A stretch of DNA of 64,000 nt from Schizophyllum amplum (Eukaryota > Basidiomycota > Agaricomycetes > Agaricales > Schizophyllaceae), in assembly GCA_007026445.1 (NCBI GenBank), contig VDMD01000010.1:774318-838317 (forward strand), written 5' to 3'. Made by a program: the position numbers and the translations under genes. Position 1 is the stretch's first letter, and every line of letters starts with the position of its first letter. Below, in pieces: positions 54,801-64,000 of this stretch. The notes beneath the pieces were generated by a model, which worked only from the letters and a program-made list of their open reading frames with translations, searched no databases and had not been told where the DNA came from.

Positions 54801-56830
54801 GTGAATCCTGCTCGTTAGTCAAAGCCGAGGAGGAACGCCTGCAGCAAGTTCAGCGCCAGGAGGCAGAGGCTCGGGCTGCGGAGGACGCCGCCAAGCGTCA
54901 GGCGGAGGCGCTTCAAGAGCAAGAGGAGGCAGCGACAACGCGAAGCAGAGGATCTGATCGCCCAGGAACAAGAGCGTCGCTCGGCCGAAGAAGATGCTCG
55001 CCGCCGCCGCGAGGAGGAGGAAGCTCGCGCTCGGCAAGAGGACTTGGCGCGATTGGAGGCCGAGAGTCGCAAGCGCATCGAGGAGGACATCAAGCGCATG
55101 GAGGAGGAGGCTCGGTTGCGCATGGCAGAGGACGCGAAGAAGATCCTTGAAGAGGCGCTTCAGCGAGCTGCTCAGGAAGCCCAGCAAGGAGGAGGAGGCG
55201 AAGGTGGAGGCGAAGCGCCGGGAAGCCGAACTCCAGCGCCGCGAGGAGGAGCTACGCGTGCGCGAGGAGCAGATCCGTCGCAGGGAGGAGGAGCGACAGA
55301 GAGAGGAGGAACAAAGGCGCAAAGAGGGCAGCAGAGGCTGAAGGAGGAGCAGCAAAGGCGGAAGGAGGAGCAGCAGAGGCAAAGAAAGGAGGAGGAGGAA
55401 AAGAAGGCGCAGGAGGAGCGTGAGCGGCTTCGAGTGAAGGCAGAGGCGGAGAAGACAAGGAAGCTGGAGGCCGAGCGGAAGCGGGAAGAGACGCGGAAGC
55501 GTCGGGAGACGGAGAAGAAGGAGAAGGAGGAACGGGATCGAGAGGCGCTGAGGAAACGTCGGGACGACGAGAGGAGGCAGCGTGAGGAACGAGAGAGGGA
55601 GGCGAAGGAGAAGGAGGAGCGGGAGACAGAGGAACGGGAGGGAGGAACGGGAACAGGAGGAGCGAGCAGCACGTGAGCGGGAGGAACAGGAGAAGCGGGG
55701 AGGAGGAGCGTGAGGCCGAGGAGGAGCGGAAGCGTGAAGAGCAGTCACGTCTTGATGAGGAGGAGGCCCGCCGTCTACAGGAGGAGGAGCTGCAAGCTGA
55801 GAGCCGTCGACTGGAAGAGACCCGGATCCGGCAACAGGTTGAGCGCGAACGCGAGGAGCGGATGAAAGAGGAGCGGCAGAAGGAGGAAGCGCGCAAGAAG
55901 GCCGACGAACGGCGCCGTCGCGATGAAGAAGATAACAAGCGGCGGGGGGCTTTCCTACGGCAGCAGGAGCAGGAACGGCGTCGCCAAGCGGACATCGAAC
56001 AACGCCGTCGAGCAGAACAGCAACAGCGGACTCGCGCTGACAGCACTGCTACAGACAGTAGCTGGGGCGGTTCCTCCGGCTCTACGTCGTCTGCGTGGGG
56101 CGGATCGCGATTCTCCACATCAAGTGCGTCGTCGGCAACAAGCAACGCATCCTCCAGTTGGGGCAGCGGACGAACCAGCAAGCCAGCGCCGTCTCCTCGC
56201 ACGACAGCTACGCCACGACCTAGTCCAGCCACAGGTCGTACTCCAACAGCTGCAGGGTCACCGATGGACGAAACCGAGTGGGCGCGTCGTCAGGAAGAGT
56301 ACGCGCGTAGGCAGCAAGAGCAGTTCAGCGAGAGCAGGAGCGCCTCGAACGCGAACGATTCACTCGTGACCAGGCGCGGGACTCTCGAATGCTCACCAAG
56401 GACGACGTACACCCGTCTTTTCGCTCGCCATGAGGAGATGTGGCAAGCGCTGCAGAAGGCGGAGCGTCTCTTGTGGACATCCTTCCCCTGGCCCCTCATC
56501 AAACAGCCAGCGACCCCGGAGGACATCACGACGAACGCGATAGACGCTTACATCCTCTCGCCGTATTATCCTGAGAAGGAGAAGGATAAGAATCGCTCGC
56601 AACGGGATCGCATCAAGGAGCACATACGACGGTGGCATCCCGACCGCTTCGACACGAAGCTGCTGCCGAGGGTTACCGAGGCAGATAGAGAGAATGTGAA
56701 GGACGGCGCCGGGGCAGTGGTACGAGGGCTGAATGACTTGCTGAGGCGGGCGAACACCCCAACCCTTTTGATTGACGCGACTGCGATTCGCTCAGGGCAA
56801 ATATTGGTTACTTTCATGGATCTAGTCTGA
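51823..56830 (+). CDS. Long charged coiled-coil protein with J-like (NFKBIL1-like) C-terminus
   Basis: About 5 kb with almost no introns. The N-terminal part (MSYVASHPRAIL..., then KNDLRARIHENLREMAENARKE) starts at 51823. A serine/proline-rich disordered region follows, then an extremely E/R/K/A/Q-rich coiled coil (about 54190-56030). The C-terminal globular part has ALQKAERLLWTSFPWPL, then IRRWHPDRFDTKLLPRV and GLNDLLRR. The WHPDRF motif is that of J-like domains in NFKBIL1-type proteins and is typical of a large basidiomycete family of unknown function. The reading frame changes near 52495, 52770, 52930, 53900, 54730, 55340, 55670 and 56320, so single-base errors or decay must be assumed. 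The function is unknown; a scaffold role is only a guess. Confidence 0.6.
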
Positions 56831-57593
56831 CATTTCTCAACATCTGCCTATGTATGTATCATCTCATCTTATACACTTTTTGTAGTCTCTATATACACTG
56901 TATCTGTATCGTCCGCGCACTGTTGTACACCCATTCATTCCTCGGTGGTTCGTGCGAATGCCAAACGAAGAGGTGAGGGCTCAACTCAATTGAACTCTGA
57001 TGGTCCAAGCCGAATCTTGTGTGCGCAAATTTATCCAATGCTCGCGCTGCAGCCATCGCCACGTCGGTTCTCCTGGCTTTTGGAGTTGTGTTTCTGCTTC
57101 CGTGTCCAAGATCGACGGAAGTATGAACTCATAGGCGCCATCGACATTGCATTACCTACTCCATTGGGGTCGGTGTGGACATCACGTCCTACAAGTCTTC
57201 CATCCTGCGATGTTTTGGATCAGCAACCTGTCTCGCATCACAATTTCTGTCTTGTGCATGTCATGTATTGGAGAGGACAAAACCCGCAGAGCGATCGCGT
57301 GCCCTGCACGAATACCAATGCTATTCTGCTATCTAGCCGGACATCGACGCACGATCGTCCCCGTACGCCTACGGCAGACCATATCTTCTGGACTCTGCAA
57401 AATGCCTCAGTCTCGCGCCACAATGCGGCAAAATCGATTATCTCACCATCTTGGCAGTCCATGCCTCCTCCTCCATTCCCCTGCTCCCTTACATCCTACT
57501 CTTCCTACTTATGCCCTCTCACCGTTCTTGGCACATACCTGCATCGCATTAGCTCTCACCACCCCACACAGCCCCAAACAAGCAACAAACGAC
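56831..57593. other. Convergent intergenic region
   Basis: Lies between the ends of two convergent genes. AT-richer just after 56830 (TATGTATGTATC), which fits 3' end formation. No gene supported. Confidence 0.5.
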
Positions 57594-59245
57594 TTACAAT
57601 TCCTCCAGGAACACCATCTCCTCCTCGTTCAACTCCACACCCCGCCGCCGCGCGTCTCCATCCTCTTCACCGAATTCAGCCCCGCAATCGGCTGCTCCCT
57701 GCCTAATCCCGCTAGCGCGACCTGCGCATCGTCGCGTTCTTGCGTTCTGCAGTTGTGCCACGCGTGCGATGATCTCTTTATCCTCCTTCGTCACGGGCAG
57801 CTCCATGGCATGCCTTTTGTTGTCTCGGTGCGCAGGGTGTTCTCACCGTGCGGGCGCGCTAACAATCCTGATCACGATGTCGTCAATGACACGTCCAAAA
57901 TTCGGCACATCGACTCTACGTACCTCCAGCCAACGGGGACCACGGAATCAGGCCGATACCATGATACCTGCAGTACGGGTACATCTCGCGCTCCTGAGAC
58001 ATCATTGATCCTCCTACTCAGTTTATTTGATGAGACGGGCCAGAAAGTACGCACCTCCTCGCGATACAAAAGCGAATACTCGCTCTGCATGCTCACAAAC
58101 TTCGTCCACCCATGACGCTCGGTGACCTCGTTCATCATCGCGAACTGCCAGCAGCGCATCGAGCTCGCCCCGATGTAGCGGACCTATGCATGAGGAACGT
58201 CAGCGTCCTCTTCAACATGTCCTTTCCGCCAAGTCCCACTTTCGAACAACATCGAGCATCCATGATAGAGTAGCCCACTCACCTTCCCCGCTCGTACCAA
58301 GTCATGCAACGCCCGCATCGTCTCTCTACCGGCAACTCTCATCGAACCGATGAATCTGAAGTAGGTCGATATACGTCGTACCCAGCCGCCTCAACGACGC
58401 GTCTACTGCGTTGAATATTGCGCGCGAGACAGGCCGTGTTGGTTCACGTAGTCGCGCGAATCGCCGAGGGGGGGCGCGCCAGAGGTTGTCCTGGGCGCGT
58501 TTGCCGACGAGGTCTGTACGCAAGAAATGTAATCACTGAATCGGCGGGACTGATAGGCGAGGGGAGCACGAGGTGACATGAAGGCACACGAGTATGTGAT
58601 GAAGGAACGAGAGTAGAAGAACAGATGCTCACTGTAGCACTTCGTCGCAATGATGATCTCTTCGCGCGGGATGTTATACTAGACCGTCAGTCAGTGTCGT
58701 TCAATCCAACTCCTCTCTCCTCCCTTCCCATCCCCTCCCAGGACCCATTTACCCCTCAGGCTCCCCTTCCGCTCCCATTCACCCCAGCTCATCGCACCCA
58801 CTCTCTCTCATCGCCCGCGAGAACAACAAAAAACACTCACCTCCCTCACAAATCTGCCACAATCTCTTCCGACGCGCCCGCCGAGTACACGTTTCGCCGT
58901 GTCGATGGTGTTGATCCCGCGGTCCCATGCCGCCTTCAGGATTGGCAGCGCCTCGTCCGCTTCCAGGACCCATTTCTAGGCAAACGTGATAAGTATTGTG
59001 GTAGACGAGTTGTTAGCTGCGGATGACCAGTAAAGGATATACACGAAAGCTACTCACCCCCATGCCTTGCTCCCGTAGCTCATCGCGCCTATCTAAGACG
59101 ACGAGCAGATAGTCCAATCATCAATGAGAAGTACTGCTAGTCTCGACCTAGCCTGAATCCTAGCGCGACTTACCACAGGGACAGAGATACGCAGGCCCGA
59201 CTTGCCCAGTTGGCGGTACTCTACCGGGCGCTGGGTGTCCGACAT
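57594..59245 (-). pseudogene. Aldo/keto reductase, frameshifted
   Basis: NADPH-dependent oxidoreductase of the AKR superfamily, aryl-alcohol dehydrogenase-like branch. Start ATG 59245 (MSDTQRPVEYRQLGKSGLRISVPV, exon 59245-59174), then a short exon GAMSYGSKAWG. The catalytic stretch follows (GINTIDTANVYS with the active-site Asp and Tyr), then [57 protein letters not shown], [10 protein letters not shown], and a C-terminus ending ELNEEEMVFLEEL at 57594. Several GT...AG introns are visible. In-motif frameshifts: an extra A in the run at 58892-58894 (TANVYS), and breaks between [10 protein letters not shown] and IFNAV, between HRFD and ETMRAL, and near the end. Either a recent pseudogene or a gene with sequence errors. 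Confidence 0.75.
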
Positions 59246-59584
59246 CTCTGCTCTGACGATGGTAGAGATCAAAGGGAATGTTCGCCGGGATATAGGGTGA
59301 CTGTATCAGGAAGTCCTTTGTTTGTCGTTACCGGAAATAGAAGGATTGGCGCGTATAGCCCGGCAAGAAGCATCGGAAAGACATAATCAACATCCATAAG
59401 ATAGTAGGGTATTACAACACACATCCGATTGACACCAAAACCCAGAAGAGGTATATGAACAGCAAGGACAGATCAGACGTCCAGAAGTTCTGTGCAACAC
59501 GTCCGTTACAATGAATCAGAGGCCCATTGGAAGTATCCATTGAAGCGTCGTTCAAACGTCATGAGAGGCCGACTCAGTGGACGC
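59246..59584. other. Intergenic region
   Basis: Between the SH3 gene end and the AKR start, both on the minus strand. It probably holds the AKR promoter. No other feature seen. Confidence 0.5.
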
Positions 59585-60471
59585 CTAGAAAATCGCGCGC
59601 ACCAGCCACCACCAATAGCCGCACCTGTTCCATAATCCCGTCGTTAGCTGATTCGTGTTCGTAAGGCTCTATATACGGCAAACGCACCAGCACCAAACCG
59701 ACACCGCCCGCCGCGGAGTGCGCCATCTGAAAACGGGCATTTAGCCAACGATATCGAGCGCCAGGTGGCTGAAGATCCATACGCACCGTATTCCCATACT
59801 TCCCAAACTTGCTCTTCTTCTGCTCCTGCCCCGCATCCTGCTGCAGCCCCACCGAGTTGACACTGCCTGCGCCAGGCGCTGGTCGTGCGACGACGCGGCA
59901 AACGATTTGTATGCCGGCTTCTCCTTCGTGCCCGCATACGCTGGGGCAGCGAACGCGCGGTCGTGGCAGGGGTGACCTTTGCCGGGTATGCGGTCTCGAT
60001 CTTCTCAACGTAGCTCGACGGAACAGCGCCTGCTTCCCGTTCACCTTGCCCGTCCACCAGTCCGGGTTCGTCTCCTCCACGATGTCGATCACGTCGCCCG
60101 CGGAGAACGAGAGGTCATCGGGTTCCTAAAAGCCAGTGTTAGGATGGCACGCAGGTAAGTAGAAGATGCATGATTGGTGACGCACACTGCCATTCTCATT
60201 ATACGCCCACTTCGCGCGCGCCTGACGGGGGCGGCTGCGCCGATCGTGGAGGCGGGACGCGGGGCGCTGGCGCTGGCGGCGTCGCACGAGGGGTAGGGGT
60301 GGAAGTTGCCCAGGACGCGGACGGGGAAGCTTGCTTTAGACGCTGAAGAAAGAGCGACGCGTCCGCCGGCACTAGGTAGTTCTGCGAAATGAGAAAGTTC
60401 ACATCCTGTTCGACGCGAGAGACGACATGGGCGAGAAGTGCAGCGGCTTGGGGGTTGGAGGGGGGGACCAT
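59585..60471 (-). CDS. SH3-domain protein of Lsb1/Pin3 (Csh3) type, frameshifted
   Basis: A small adaptor of the actin/endocytosis machinery by family; such proteins bind proline motifs in WASP-like partners. Start ATG 60471 (MVPPSNPQAAALLAHVVSRVEQDVNFLI...). Then a proline-rich linker, and an SH3 domain split by an intron: AKWAYNENGS, then EPDDLSFSAGDVIDIVEETNPDWWTGKVNGKQ. A glycine-rich C-terminus contains SVNSVGLQQDAGQEQKKSKF and GKYGNT. The closing segment MAHSAAGGVG ends in GGGLVRAIF-like codons at 59585. Single-base losses appear before AKWAY, in the LFPSSYVE motif (near 60018-60021, expected CCG reads CG), in GVGFGAG and in GGGLV. With four breaks in about 200 codons I suspect sequence errors, but decay is possible. 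Confidence 0.72.
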
Positions 60472-61117
60472 GATGGAGAAAAGGGTCAAACGGTACTGAC
60501 CAGATCGTACTCATATAGCTGATCAGTGATACACACTCACCTCCTGGATCTCAAACGGTTCCGCGTTGACTCACTCACGGGACGGGACCCGAACATTGTT
60601 TGCACCGCCACATATGTACGGTGATCAATCTGGTTCGGACCGCCTTACATAGCGAAGTTCAAGTTCGATCTTGATATAATCCACCCAGCGCTCTCGCATT
60701 ACACATCAAAGACTTCAGCCGATCAGAAAGCAAGCAAAATCAAAAACACTGATCTATGTCTGGTACAGTAGGATATCGAGACGAGTCACGCACATAGCAT
60801 ACCGGCAGGTCCTGCGCACGTAGCGTACGAATGACCAGTTGAGGTGGCTGGTAGTGTGCAGAATCTGCGCGTACAACGTAAAAAATGAAAGGGCGTAAAA
60901 TCAAGCAAATAACGAATAAACGTTAGCCGTACGGGTCGTCAAAGGTCGTAAAAAGGAGAAAGGCGGGCCAATGCGAGGGAAGAAGTGACAGGTCGTCGCG
61001 AAGGAGGAAGAGACGGAGTAAAAGTGTAGGTGGCGCGGTATATGTGGAACCCAAAGGGATATGAATGACTGAGATCGGATACCAATCACGGAAAGATCAC
61101 TGAGCACGCCGGCTGTC
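60472..61117. other. Intergenic region
   Basis: Between the SH3 gene start and the LIM gene end. No coding or RNA feature supported. Confidence 0.5.
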
Positions 61118-62395
61118 TTAACCACCCGCTTTGCCCAAAAGCGCATACCCTCTGCCTGCTGGACCGTGTAACTGGAGGAGGTATTAGAATTTCCCAGAGA
61201 GGCGGATTGATTTGATGTAGGGGCAGATAAAAAATTACCAGAGGAGCAATGGTGTGTGCCGGGAAGGATAGAGCAATAGTCGACTCACCTTGCTGTAGCA
61301 CCTCACGCAGACAATTTCACCGTCGTGGTCGCGAATCTTGGACGAGTCGAGCGACGTGGAGCATGAGAAGCATCTATAGAGCATACCGGTCAGACACCGG
61401 ATCGGTAGCGACGTGGGGTATGTACACACCTCAGACACCCTTTATGATACGTCCGCGACGCCGCGCGCACCTGCTCCGCAAAGTACACGCTTTTCCCGCA
61501 CCGCGGACACTGTGGGTTCGCAGAAGGCGTCCATTTGTTGCCCGTCGGTGTTGCGCGCAGGCCTGCCCGGTCATCTGCGAGGTCACCCCGCCCAAAGAGC
61601 GTGTGGGCGACATCGGCGGTGAACCGAACGCCCGCGTAGGTGACACGGGTCGCGCAGCCACCCCAGTCGTGTGTGCACGCACCGGCATCCCCGCCAGCCC
61701 GTCGTGCGCCCACCCAGCGCGGCGCCGTAGCGCGAGCCGGTCTGCGTATGCGTCAGCGGCTGCAGGACGGGGTCGGCAGCAAGTTCGGCTTCGATCGTGG
61801 GATGCATGTCGATATCGGCGGAGAGCGTGGCGCGGTGTAGGGGTGGGGGAAGAGGGCGGGTGCGCGCGGTGGACGATTCAGGGCGGGAGCTCGCCGATGA
61901 TTCAGAGCGGTACAATTCAGGAATGGAGTACTCTTCGTCCTCGAGGATAGTGGGCGGATTGTCGGACCGGGGGAGGGAAGTGGGGCTGTGTTGTCGGTGG
62001 TTGAGCTTGAAGAGCCAGTATACGAGGGAGATAGTGGGCGGGACCCTTGCCGCTGTGGGAGGTTTGCTTGACGCAAGTCCTTGGTGCCGAACTCGCGGAC
62101 GTGACACTGCTTGCAGTACGGTAGCCTGTCGTGCTCGAGGAGGGTGTACGAGTCAAGCTGTGTGGGGGTCAGCGGCTCAACAACGAGACACAGATGGATG
62201 AAGCGTACCCGCTTGTCGCAACTCGTGCATTTGAGACAGCCCTTGTGGTAGAACTAGGGGGAGGGTTGGTGTTCTGGGTAATGTGGCAACGGCGGTTGTG
62301 ATGCTCACTTGTCTCCCGGGCCCTATGATCTGCTCGGCGGCGTAGACGGACTTGGAGCATCTGGGACACTTTGGTGTGACACCGTACGAGTACAT
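61118..62395 (-). CDS. Two-LIM-domain protein (CRP/CRIP-like)
   Basis: A zinc-binding adaptor, often linked to actin and cell shape. Exon 1 62395-62309 (MYSYGVTPKCPRCSKSVYAAEQ...), exon 2 62253-62209 (FYHKGCLKCTSCDKR), exon 3 from 62157 (LDSYTLLEHDRLPYCKQCHVREFGTKDLRQANLP) complete LIM1 with its eight zinc ligands. A long S/P/R-rich linker contains ILEDEEYSIPELYRSES. LIM2 follows: PQCPRCGKSVYFAEQVRAASRTYHKGCLRC, then after an intron CFSCSTSLDSSKIRDHDGEIVCVRCYSK. The final exon codes for LHGPAGRGYALLGKAGG and stops at 61118, a CRIP-style tail. Two frame changes fall in the linker (near 61990 and 61690). It is divergent from eIF5A. Confidence 0.82.
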
Positions 62396-62661
62396 CGTTT
62401 ACAGAGAATGCGATGGACGGCGGGGGGACGGAGGAGGGGTGCTAATTCAGTCGGTATGCGTTCGGTCACTAGTACGCGTTAGACGCTGAAGACGGAACTG
62501 AATCATCTATTTGCACGTGTTTATTCTGCAGTGCGTCGTCCCCATCGATTACAATTTGCAAGCCCATTATTTTTACACGTCGCCTTTTTTACTGCATCTC
62601 ACTCTCTTCCTCCATCCCTCCAGCTCCCCCACCTTCTTCCTCCACTCACTCCGCTCCCAAA
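62396..62661. promoter_or_regulatory. Divergent promoter between LIM gene and eIF5A
   Basis: 266 bp separate the two start codons. A CT-rich stretch (about 62594-62650) precedes the eIF5A ATG, as in many highly expressed fungal genes. No clear TATA box. Confidence 0.6.
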
Positions 62662-63478
62662 ATGTCCGACGATGAGCAGCACAACCACCAGTTCGAGGAG
62701 GTGTGTCCGAGGGGACGCGCGCGATGCGGGGAGGACTTTAGCTGATGGGTGATCGTGTTCTGCCAGGCCAGCGCTGGGGCGTCCCTCACGTTCCCCATGC
62801 AGTGCTCTGCGCTGAGGAAGAACGGACACGTCGTCATCAAGGGTGAGTGTCGCTGTTGGGCGCGATCGGGCATTATGCGCGCGTCTGGTGGAAAACGGCG
62901 CTCATTCGATCGCGACAGGCCGCCCGTGCAAGATCGTTGACATGTCCACCTCCAAGACGGGCAAGCACGGTCACGCGAAGGTCCACCTGGTCGCCATCGA
63001 CGTGAGTGCGGCCTGCGTTGCCTGATCTATCGCGTGCCGATCGCCGTCTGTTTGCAGATCTTCACCGCCAAGAAGATGGAGGATATCTCGCCGTCCACCC
63101 ACAACATGGATGTCCCCCACGTCAAGCGTGACGAATACCAGCTTGTGAGTGGCTGTTGGTGCGCCCGCGTACAGCATGGCAGGGCCTGACCGGCGCTGTA
63201 GGTCAACATCGACGAGGGCTTCCTCAACTTGATGAACAACGACGGTGGCTCCAAGGACGATGTCAAGGTCCCCGAGGGCGACCTCGGCAAGGAGATTGAG
63301 ACCGCGTTTGAGGACGGCAAGGATGTTCTTGTGACCATCGTCAGCGCGATGGGCGAGGAGCAGGTGAGTATCCGAGCTTTGCGATCTTCGGCGACCTTTC
63401 CGATCTTCGTGTAACACGCTAACGCTCGTATTTCAGGCGATCTCGTGGAAGGAGGCCCCCAAGGGTGCTGGTGCTTAG
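62662..63478 (+). CDS. Translation factor eIF5A
   Basis: Promotes translation elongation and termination, especially at proline runs; cytosolic and ribosome-bound. Six exons: 62662-62700, 62767-62842, 62919-63001, 63058-63144, 63202-63363, 63437-63478, totalling 489 nt and 162 residues, normal for the family. The hypusine loop [12 protein letters not shown] is in exon 3; the lysine of TGKHGH is the one modified by deoxyhypusine synthase and hydroxylase. The N-terminal SH3-like part ([24 protein letters not shown]) and the C-terminal OB-fold ([33 protein letters not shown]) are complete. All splice sites are GT...AG, with GTGAGT at four of five donors. No frameshift. The start [13 protein letters not shown] matches fungal homologues. 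Confidence 0.97.
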
Positions 63479-64000
63479 ACGCTCCGCCTCGACCAGCGTC
63501 GCACCGTTGTATATGGATGAGGCGAGATTCGCGAGCAGGCATGTCGAGATTCGCGAGAAGGCATGTCCTCGTCGCTCTTCGTCCAGTGTACCGCGCATGT
63601 TAATCGGGAGACAGTTGTTGTATGTATCGTGTAATGTATTTCCGCCGCCTCGATGTGTGAGTCGTGCGCCTTAGGAGTCGGTTTGAGGAGTCAGTGTGCG
63701 CCTCGCTGTCACTCCGCTGTATCAAGGTTTTCTCGTCGTCAAGCATAGCTACTTCGCATCCTCTCCATCTCATTGTTCTTGTTGTGTAGTGAAAATTAGA
63801 TTCTGGGTTGCCTATTCACTCATCGAGGGCTCGTTGAAGGATTTTCTACTTACCCATTGTAGGTTGGGGCTCCGCGGCCGTTGAAGGCTTTGTAGAGGTT
63901 GTGTTGTATCTCTCTATCATATTCCATCGCCATACCACAGCCAAGTACCAGGCGTTGGGAATGTGAGAGCGCTGAATGGTTTTTGGACTGTGGGTCCATC
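63479..64000. other. 3' flank of eIF5A
   Basis: Contains the likely 3' UTR (TTGTATGTATCGTGTAATG near 63613-63632). No further gene could be supported before the window ends. Confidence 0.5.

Noticed and set aside
54819..55748. Long minus-strand Leu/Ser-rich frames opposite the coiled coil
   Set aside because: The antisense of Glu/Lys/Arg codons gives Leu/Ser/Phe runs. They are mirror images of the charged coiled coil.

Overview
The window is GC-rich fungal DNA, most likely from a basidiomycete of the Agaricomycetes. That placement is an inference. It rests on many short introns (about 45-190 nt) with GT...AG borders, the gene families present, and the style of the copia and gypsy elements. 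It has two halves: a transposon nest (1 to about 34.5 kb) and a gene-bearing half (about 35.4 kb to the end).

Transposon half. Four LTR families can be separated. Family A (copia, LTR about 309 bp), family B (copia, LTR 281 bp) and family C (gag-only, LTR 141 bp) are well resolved; LTR-D (about 283 bp) is seen once. Insertion order can be read from 5-bp target duplications. Element A1 (1-11375, left end cut by the window) has its gag-pol frame split by a complete B1 (2161-7784, duplication CCTTC, identical LTRs). An antisense, partly deleted A2 (12873-13007 and 21659-23549) is split by B2 (13008-21658, duplication GAGGT). B2 carries an exact 2579-bp internal inversion. The inverted part holds a complete gag-only C1 (15691-17255, duplication GGTAG, identical LTRs). 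Part of B2 is replaced by a C2 fragment that itself contains a solo LTR-B (duplication TCCCG) and a truncated LTR-A. Then follow C3, an LTR-A piece split by a Tc1/mariner-like MITE with TA duplication, a decayed gypsy pol, and LTR-D. From about 26.5 to 34.5 kb there are non-autonomous terminal-inverted-repeat elements, including a hAT-like one with an 8-bp duplication, and three related GC-rich repeats of unknown class. I recognise no host gene there.

Gene half. The genes are: a 23-exon APC1 (anaphase-promoting complex scaffold subunit, +, 35484-44752); a RanBP2-type double zinc-finger RNA-binding-type protein (+, 46530-50942); a very long charged coiled-coil protein with a J-like/NFKBIL1-like C-terminus (+, 51823-56830); an aldo/keto reductase (-, 57594-59245); an SH3 protein of Lsb1/Pin3 (Csh3) type (-, 59585-60471); a two-LIM-domain protein (-, 61118-62395); and translation factor eIF5A (+, 62662-63478), which shares a 266-bp divergent promoter with the LIM gene. 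APC1 and eIF5A read cleanly. The five genes between them contain many apparent single-base frameshifts inside conserved motifs, which suggests residual indel errors in the assembly or local gene decay.

Biologically the most interesting signals are: the gag-only element C, which shares only its LTR terminus and primer site with family A and may be mobilised by it; an RNA hairpin with a duplicated 3' arm conserved between LTR-A and LTR-B; half-tRNA-type primer sites in every LTR family; the exact inversion in B2; and a group of TIR and repeat elements with a shared terminal motif.
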